Under the pieces are notes generated by a model. That model worked only from the letters and a program-made list of their open reading frames with translations. It did no database searches and was not told the DNA's origin. DNA of 64,000 nucleotides from Diospyros lotus (taxonomy: Eukaryota > Streptophyta > Magnoliopsida > Ericales > Ebenaceae), in the NCBI RefSeq assembly GCF_014633365.1, contig NC_068351.1:23134866-23198865 (forward strand). Direction: 5' to 3'. Position 1 is the stretch's first letter. Every line of letters begins with the position of its first letter. Position numbers and translations under genes: made by a program. Shown here in pieces: positions 57,825 to 64,000 of the stretch.

Positions 57825-60800
57825 CTACTTACCCTTCAATGCACGTCACACTGCATCAATGGCTTCCATGCATCATGCATCTCGTGTCTTCCTTAAAAGA
57901 ACTACATAAGGGCCATTTAAAACCCCTAGGTGCAAAACCCTAATTAAAGGGTTTGGGTTGCATTGTATTTTAAGCCTATGCTTTAAACACTTTAAGACAT
58001 GGTATTTGGCCTTTCTTTTCATTCTCCTTTTTGGGATTTATTCTTTAAACACTTTAAAAAACCCTTTTGGGCCTTAGTTAGTTAAAACAATCCATTTGGG
58101 CCTTAGTTGTAAACACTTTAAAATAGCCCATTAACCTCCTTAAATCACCCCAATAGCCTTACGTTAGTCCATAAATAAAATCCTAATTAATTATGTAATA
58201 CCCAAAATCTTATATTAAAAGTGTTTTAGAAATCTTTTGGGTCAAAATGTAATTTGTCATACTTTCGGGCCAATGTGTAAATTCCAAAACATGAATGAAA
58301 AGGTAAGTGACCATGCCAAGATGAAACTTGGAGGGTAAAAATGTCTAAAGAGTCATGGGTTTTCAAAAACAAGAGATTCACAAAGGTTCGAGGTTGAAAC
58401 ACGTGATTAGGGGCATTCGGGCCAAAGTGCAGGATCTAGAATTTGTCAGAGAGTGGTCAAAATAAGGGTTTCTCTAGACTATCAAGGGTGTAATAAGACA
58501 TCCTAAAATTGTGGGGCCCAATGGAATAAGTGAAAAACCCAGGGTTTGAGAGATAAGGGCAGAAATGTAAAACACCAAAAGTTGGGGGTGAAAGTGTTAT
58601 TAATGGAAATCAGGTGTGAAACCTGCAAATCACTGGCCAACTTTGCGGTGGCCGTTAGCGGGACTTCCAAGGGGTACCAAGATGATCACTAGGCCATGAT
58701 GGTTCGAATGGGCATAGTTACTGGCTAAGATAGTGAGATGACGAGAAATTAATTTCAAAATAATCAAAAAATTGGTTAGAGATTTCGAGAGAATTTCATC
58801 ATCATTTAGCTCGATTCAAGGCCCAAAATGATGAAGATTCGAAACTTGGGGACTAGGAAAGCTTATGAATAGTCAAAAATTTGGTGAAAATTGGGTATAA
58901 ATAGGGTTCTTGAGGCCACGGGTTTCATTCAAAATCGAAGAAAACCGGACATGTTTTACCTTGAATCGAGCAATAGGGTTAGAGGGATTTTGTTCTTTGA
59001 GTTTTGGGGAGCATTTCTAGAGATTTTGGGAGAGTTTGGTGAGGGTTTAACAAGGTTTCAATGACTTGGCCGAAAAATTAGGCCTCACCGGAGTCACGCC
59101 TGCAACCGGACTTTTGGGGGCCTTCCGACAAGTGTTGCAACCATCTAAGGACATCCCTAGAACCTGCTTGAGGAGTATTACAAAGGGGTGGAGGAAAAAC
59201 GGTCATCAAAGACCGTTGCAGACCGCCAAAGAAGAAGGCCAAAGAAGAAGCTGCACATGGGCTTCACGCACTAGTGCATGTGTGAGGCACGTGAGGTACT
59301 ATTTTCTTCTGAAATTAATTTCATAATTTTTGTAAAATTATTTTAGGAATATCTGTGTAAAAATATTTGTTGAAATTCGGTATTAGGCATTTATTATGAA
59401 TTTTCTAAGAAAAGAAAGGTTATGAAAATCAGAGAAAAATGAGAAAAATTGAGGAAATTATGAAAAAAAATAGAAATATTAATTTCTATAATCATGACGG
59501 TTAACAAGAGACCCTTTAACCGTTAGAGGAAATGATTGCATAATTTTTGAGGTTTGACACGTATTATGAGGCGCAAAGCGATGCTTCAAAATAGGTGAGT
59601 GAGCAGTCTTCTCAAAACCTAGTATGATTTATGTGGGTGATTCAGCCCAAGGTTTACTTTATGGTTTCACTTTGAGGTAGTTGATTGATACGTGGTTATG
59701 CTGACTTTTTTTTTTTAGGCATATTGTCCCTATCAAGTTTTTTTTCACGTGATGCATCAATTGGATATGATTTGTGAAATTGCATGGAAAATGGTTTTTG
59801 TTGCATTATTATATTGAAATCATGTCATAGTCTGGTGGGACAGGATGGGGTCTTCTTGAGAATGGGGTAAGGTTAATCTCTGTTGATCGGGTGATGATGT
59901 TAGGCACCTGGAGATTAAGTATGTCACAGCAAGGTCAATCCCAATGATGTGTGGAATGGATTTTTCATGGGAGGTTGAGTATGCCAGGGAGATTTCTCAA
60001 GGGTGACGTGTCATATTGTTTTGTATATGCCATGCTTATGTTCGTTTCATGCATTCTATAAAACTGTTTTATGTGCCATCACTTAGTTGATTTAGCGTCT
60101 AATTTGGGTTCTGCCCTCTGGAACATTTAAACGTTCCGGACGAGAGTCGCAACAGGGATGAGGACTTGATCGGATAGAATTAAGGAAGTATGAGCGTGCT
60201 AGATGCTATTTATGTTTTCTTTCAGTTATGTAATCCTTATTTTGTTTAGAAGACAATTTATTCAAACGATTGTAATATCTTATGATGTTAGATTTTGTTA
60301 TTTCTGCTGCATGAGGTTATGCTTTGTTTAGCTTAGATCTGTTGGTTTTAATAATACAAAGTCTGGACTAGGGTTTTTGGATTTTGTTAGCATATGAAGA
60401 TTGTTCTTGGGAAACACTGAACGTGTATGGATCTTATGTATTGGCGAAAATCTTGATAACTCCTAATAGTCGCATGCCTGGTGAGGCAGGGTGTTACAAA
60501 TTAGGATCCAATTTCCACCAAAACCCAAGGCCTAATTAGGTAACCCTAGTCCAACTAGGATTTTAGGTGGAATTTGGTAAACCTAATTTATAGATTCCAT
60601 TTATCTTAGCTTTTCACAAGGGTTTCCTTAAACCCTAAACCAGTATGCCATTACCTAATGATGTTTTCCCTTATGCGTGTGACACATTAGACTTCTACTT
60701 ATGTTGGTAATGACTTTTCTCAAATGCCATAGACCAAGAGCGGAGTTTAGCAATGCATCATAGCCCTCAATTAGTAGAAGGATCAAGTTGTGATTGCTAT

Positions 60801-61701
60801 CTTTCAATGGTGGTTTTCCCATGCAATTCAATTCCTTTATCGGTTTAAAGTTTCTCGATCAAACAAGTTTTTAGTATGATCATGATATTATTTGGTCCTC
60901 TCAAATGATGATTTCCTTTGGATGAACATCTAGCTGTGGACACAAACTTTAAGTCATCTTTCGTCAAATGGCCCGTGAGACATATCACCCATTAACTAGG
61001 GTCGACGAATCATATCTTGACCACCCATAGCCTTCGCATGCTTCATGGCATACCCAATCACTATCGTACTCACACCTCTTATTGAGATGCTTACATAACA
61101 GTGTTAAAGTATACGAATCCACATGCAAGGCACTACAATGATCTCAAGTAGAAGGATCACTTACACAATTGCCACAAGAGATTTCCTTAGACACTCTTTG
61201 CAATATCCATTTGGAATCCTCGAGTTGGGTCATTGTCCAGTGAACTTGTTTTCCAACAAGCATCCATGTACTAACTTAGGCATCCAATGCCACAGTCTAT
61301 AAGATTAATTACCACCTTCCTATGGTGACGACATAGTACACATCGATCTTTTTGTGTCATTGATGTTCCATCTCAATGACACTTTTGACCAAGGATGTTT
61401 TAAGGTAAACTCTTGTGTGTATCAAAGACCTTACAATTAAAGTCACACTTTAATTCTTTTCTACACAGAGCATCCCTAAGAATTTTGTCTCTAGGAATCC
61501 AATATAATTAAATATAAAAGACAAGGATATGCCAATTGAATATCATGAACATGAAACAAATAGATATATTACTCATAATATGTCAAACCTTAATGCATCA
61601 TATACAACTTAACAATTAAGTTGTAGATCATATATTAACAATATCGTATCTTAGTGTATCAAGTTTAACTTAACACTTAATCTGTAGGATATACACTAAC
61701 A
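57825..61701 (-). mobile_element. Copia-type LTR 'K', minus copy, split by M
   Basis: Colinear in reverse with 21550-23040. It ends at 61701 with CACTAACA (TGTTAGTG on the minus strand), the LTR tip. The distances on either side of the M insertion match the plus copy (about 1.2 kb from tip to insertion point). Similarity stops near 57825, where the plus copy continues for about 300 bp more, so this copy is truncated at its inner end. Three copies of the TTTTAAAGTGTTTAAAAC motif are kept, near 57980, 58040 and 58108 in reverse. Confidence 0.65.
58194..60498 (+). mobile_element. Solo LTR 'M', gypsy-type, TSD AATTA
   Basis: The ends are TGTAATACCC and GGGTGTTACA, flanked by AATTA at 58189-58193 and 60499-60503. 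Length is 2305 bp. A plus-strand TATA box (TATAAATAG) is at 58896-58904, and a CACGCAC/GCACGTGAGG tract is at 59263-59298. The part 59820-60100 is the reverse complement of LTR B 5340-5580. The frame at 59066-59326 has no recognised domain and looks like leader sequence. Removing M restores continuous K sequence, which supports both ends. Confidence 0.87.
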
Positions 61702-62384
61702 ATTATTTCTATGCATGACATTTATGGCATAGCAGTAAAAGTGGTCAAAGGGAGGAAGATGTTATAGAATTTGATAGGTTAGACAGGTCAATTGCTATGG
61801 GTATTCTTGTGAAGTCTAAATCCCAACTAAAGTGAGAGAGAAAGAAAAAGCATGCACGAGAAGGCAAACAAAGAAGTCAAAAGCTCAAATCATATGCTTG
61901 AGGATCCTTCTTGATGTTGTTAGCCTCCCGTGTAATTTTATTTGATTATGGTGTGAGTTAAGTTTTTTATTTAGTTTGGTTTTCAGTTTTTAGTTGTTTA
62001 TATTTAGTTTTCTTTGTGATTGTTAAGGGTATGTTGATAGGGCTTAATTTTATATATATTTTTATTTAATTTCAATATTAGCTTTATGCAATTTATTCTA
62101 TTTAAAAGTGAGTTTATATAATTTTTACATAATTTAAATTTTTTTTGTTAGGAACAATAAAGAAATTAAATTTAAAGAATTGAGCTCTAAAGAAGATATT
62201 ATAAATTAATTTATAATATTAATTTTAAAATTAATATTATAACACACTTGAAGATTAATTTGAGAAGGAGAATGAATTCTTGGCAAGGAGAAGAAATCAA
62301 GAAGAAAATGAATTGAAGATTAAGATGAGGTTAAGGAGAAATATTATAAAATAATAAGAAAGAAATCAAAATTAAAAGAGAAAG
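61702..62384. other. Unassigned AT-rich sequence
   Basis: Between LTR K and LTR E. It is AT-rich and purine-rich near 61800-61870 and 62270-62380. No frame, repeat family or terminal motif was recognised. Confidence 0.45.
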
Positions 62385-62975
62385 TGTAATACTCGGGAAA
62401 TCTTTAAGGGTATAAATGGAATTTTATGAAGGGTATAAATGAAATTATCAAAAGAATGAGGCTTGAGGGTACACTATCGCAGTTTTAAATGACCGAATCG
62501 ATGGAATGGAGTACCCTGAAACATTAAAATATCTAAGAAAAAGATATGTTATTGACGAGTGTCTTAAGACAGGATTTATGACATTTAAAGCAATTGAAAC
62601 AGAGACAATTTCTTGGTACGACTAATTTTAGCCTAGAAAATTGAATAATCATAAGGGATGTAATACTTGAGATTTTTAGATTCAGATACTTGAGGAAATA
62701 GGATATTTCAAGGGATTGTGAATGTTTGGAGACAAAAGTTCAATTTCTGAGCCAGGAGCAAAATCATAATTTTTTAGGTTTGGATAAAAGTATAATTTAC
62801 CTAAAAATCAAGGATATTAGCATAATTAACACTTTCTCCAGGGACTAAAATGCAATTAAAATTTAGCCCGAGGTCCATGTTAAAAATGGTCTAACTATAA
62901 TTACCCAAAAAGTTCAGGCCAAAGTGTAATTCTTGAATCTTTTTCCTAAGGGCATTTGAGAGATTCAGGAAAAGC

Positions 62976-63064
62976 CTCATAATGACGTTAGAAATAAGAT
63001 GAAGACTCATGATGACGTTAGAGATAAGATAAAGACTCATAATGACGTTAGAGATGAGATAAGA
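62976..63064 (+). repeat. Three 30-bp repeats with TGACGT in the U3 of LTR E
   Basis: A 30-bp unit 'ctcataatgacgttag...' occurs three times, placing TGACGT at 62983, 63013 and 63043, exactly 30 bp apart. TGACG is the core recognised by plant TGA-type bZIP factors. The array lies about 370 bp upstream of the TATA box. LTR D lacks it. Confidence 0.85.
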
Positions 63065-63078
63065 TTTGATTTGGATAA

Positions 63079-63370
63079 CATTTGAAATGATTATAGAAAA
63101 TCTTAAAAGATTTACAATGATTGCAGAAGATCTTATAAGATTTTGAAATGATTATATAATATCTTAGAAGATTTGGAATGATTGTAAAAGATCTTAAAAG
63201 ATTTGAAATGATTGTAGAAAATTTTAGAAGATTTGAAATGATTTGAGAAAATCTTAGAAGATTTGGAATGATTATAAAAAATCTTAAAAGATTTGGAATG
63301 ATTGCAGAAGATCTTATAAGATTTGAAATGATTGAAAAAGATTTTGGAAGATTTGAAATGATTAAGAAAT
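63079..63370 (+). repeat. About ten 30-bp repeats directly upstream of the LTR E TATA box
   Basis: A 30-bp unit 'gatttgaaatgattgnagaa' plus 'aatcttaaaa' recurs about ten times, mostly with exact spacing (one 31-bp unit). The last copy ends about 45 bp before the TATA box. LTR D has only one or two copies at the equivalent place (about 14600-14660). The minus-strand frame 63133-63411 is a by-product of the repeat. Confidence 0.88.
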
Positions 63371-64000
63371 ATTGTATTATATTGTGACTGACTTGGTGGC
63401 CAAGTTTCCAAAGTCTATAAATAGAGTGTTCATGATTAAAGATTCTCTCATTCGAAATTGTGACAAATTCGTTCTAGACGAGAGTGCTTCGAGTTTAGTG
63501 GATAGAGGGCCTTTAAAGCATACGCAAGAAATCACACATGCAGAGCATTTGGGCAGTGCGTGAGGGCTTGAAAGGAGGTGGTTTAGTCAAAAGACTTGAG
63601 GAGTTACATGAAAATCGAGGTTGGGCACAAAATTCGAAGTGTTTTGAGTTTCGTTCAAGGTGAGTGTTTGCCCCCAAAACTTGATTTATTGTGAGTGGTT
63701 TTATCCTAAAAAACTTGGTTTTGACTTGTAAGTATTTTACTGAAAAGCTTGGTTTTGACTTATAAGTGTTCCTACTTTAAACTTGATTTTGTTGTGAGTG
63801 TTCACCCCAAAATCTTGATTTGTTATGAGTGGTTCTACCCTTAAACTTAATTTTGACTTGTGAGTGTTCTACCGAAAAATTTGTTTTAACTCGTGAGGAG
63901 CTTACCAAAAACTTAATTTACTATGGGTGTTTCTACCCTAAAAACTTGGTGTTTGTTCTATCTAAATGTGTTGTGATTTCATGCAAAATGGTTTTGTTGC

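Larger units (their letters stand above)
62385..64000 (+). mobile_element. LTR 'E', family of D, runs off the window
   Basis: It starts TGTAATACTCGGG at 62385. The parts 62525-62690 and 63390-63670 are the reverse complement of LTR D (14770-14900 and 14290-14640), so it is the same family in plus orientation. A TATA box (TATAAATAG) is at 63416-63424. The right end lies beyond base 64000, so its target duplication (left flank GAAAG) and whether it is solo or part of a whole element are unknown. Two 30-bp repeat arrays in its U3 are described separately. Confidence 0.82.

Noticed and set aside
63079..63370. CRISPR-like array (30-bp repeats)
   Set aside because: The units are contiguous with no unique spacers, in plant LTR sequence. 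It is a tandem repeat.
13118..64000. A large inverted segmental duplication, since D/E, B/M and the two K copies are all opposed
   Set aside because: The sequences between the copies do not match, D is nested in C while E is not, and several copies have their own target duplications. Independent insertions explain it.

Overview
This window is nuclear DNA of a flowering plant, most likely a eudicot. It is AT-rich, almost wholly made of nested and decayed transposable elements, and carries one recognisable host gene. That gene is a Ninja-family (NINJA / ABI5-binding-protein type) transcriptional co-repressor on the plus strand. Its two coding exons (42384-43011 and 53116-53753) join in frame across a 10.1 kb GT-AG intron that is packed with retrotransposons. 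No rRNA, tRNA, CRISPR array or bacterial-type operon was seen.

Layout, left to right. 1-2255: right part of a PIF/Harbinger DNA transposon with a dead transposase. 2625-4492: solo LTR 'A'. 5003-11018: solo LTR 'B', holding solo LTR 'B1' (6282-9843), which itself holds a retroelement fragment (about 8086-8985). 11264-15678: LTR 'C', inserted into a minisatellite and holding solo LTR 'D' (13118-15039). 16590-17830: SIRE/Angela-like LTR in minus orientation. 17831-21505: copia LTR 'J', split by a Tat-type gypsy piece. 21550-23328: copia LTR 'K'. 23465 to about 37.5 kb: a dead Ty1/copia element with both LTRs; a same-family solo LTR 'H' sits in its reverse transcriptase, and gypsy-type LTR 'F' sits in its 3' LTR. 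38050-38530: antisense copia pol fragment. 38.5-41.2 kb: unclassified AT-rich sequence and the gene's upstream region.

Gene region, 41.2-53.8 kb: promoter motifs, a probable leader intron with three tandem repeats, exon 1, then an intron holding a deleted copia element, an L1-type LINE ORF2 fragment, a Tat-like LTR, LTR 'G', a tandem duplication and a LINE poly(A) tail, then exon 2. Right side: AT-rich downstream DNA, a second SIRE-like LTR (56.1-57.5 kb), an inverted copy of LTR K (57.8-61.7 kb) split by solo LTR 'M' (family of B), and LTR 'E' (62385 to the edge; family of D, opposite orientation).

Eight LTR units keep matching 5-bp target duplications (six exact, two with one mismatch), so the order of insertions can be read directly. 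Against one copia element with two LTRs, this points to strong loss of internal regions by LTR-LTR recombination. The most interesting recurring signal is that LTRs of different families carry family-specific arrays of short motifs upstream of their TATA boxes: CACGTG in A, TGACGT in E, CATTCGAATG in F, GTCGAC in the SIRE-like LTR. These look like independently amplified promoter modules.

All boundaries come from reading the sequence by eye. Family names rest on protein-motif and terminus recognition, not on database searches.
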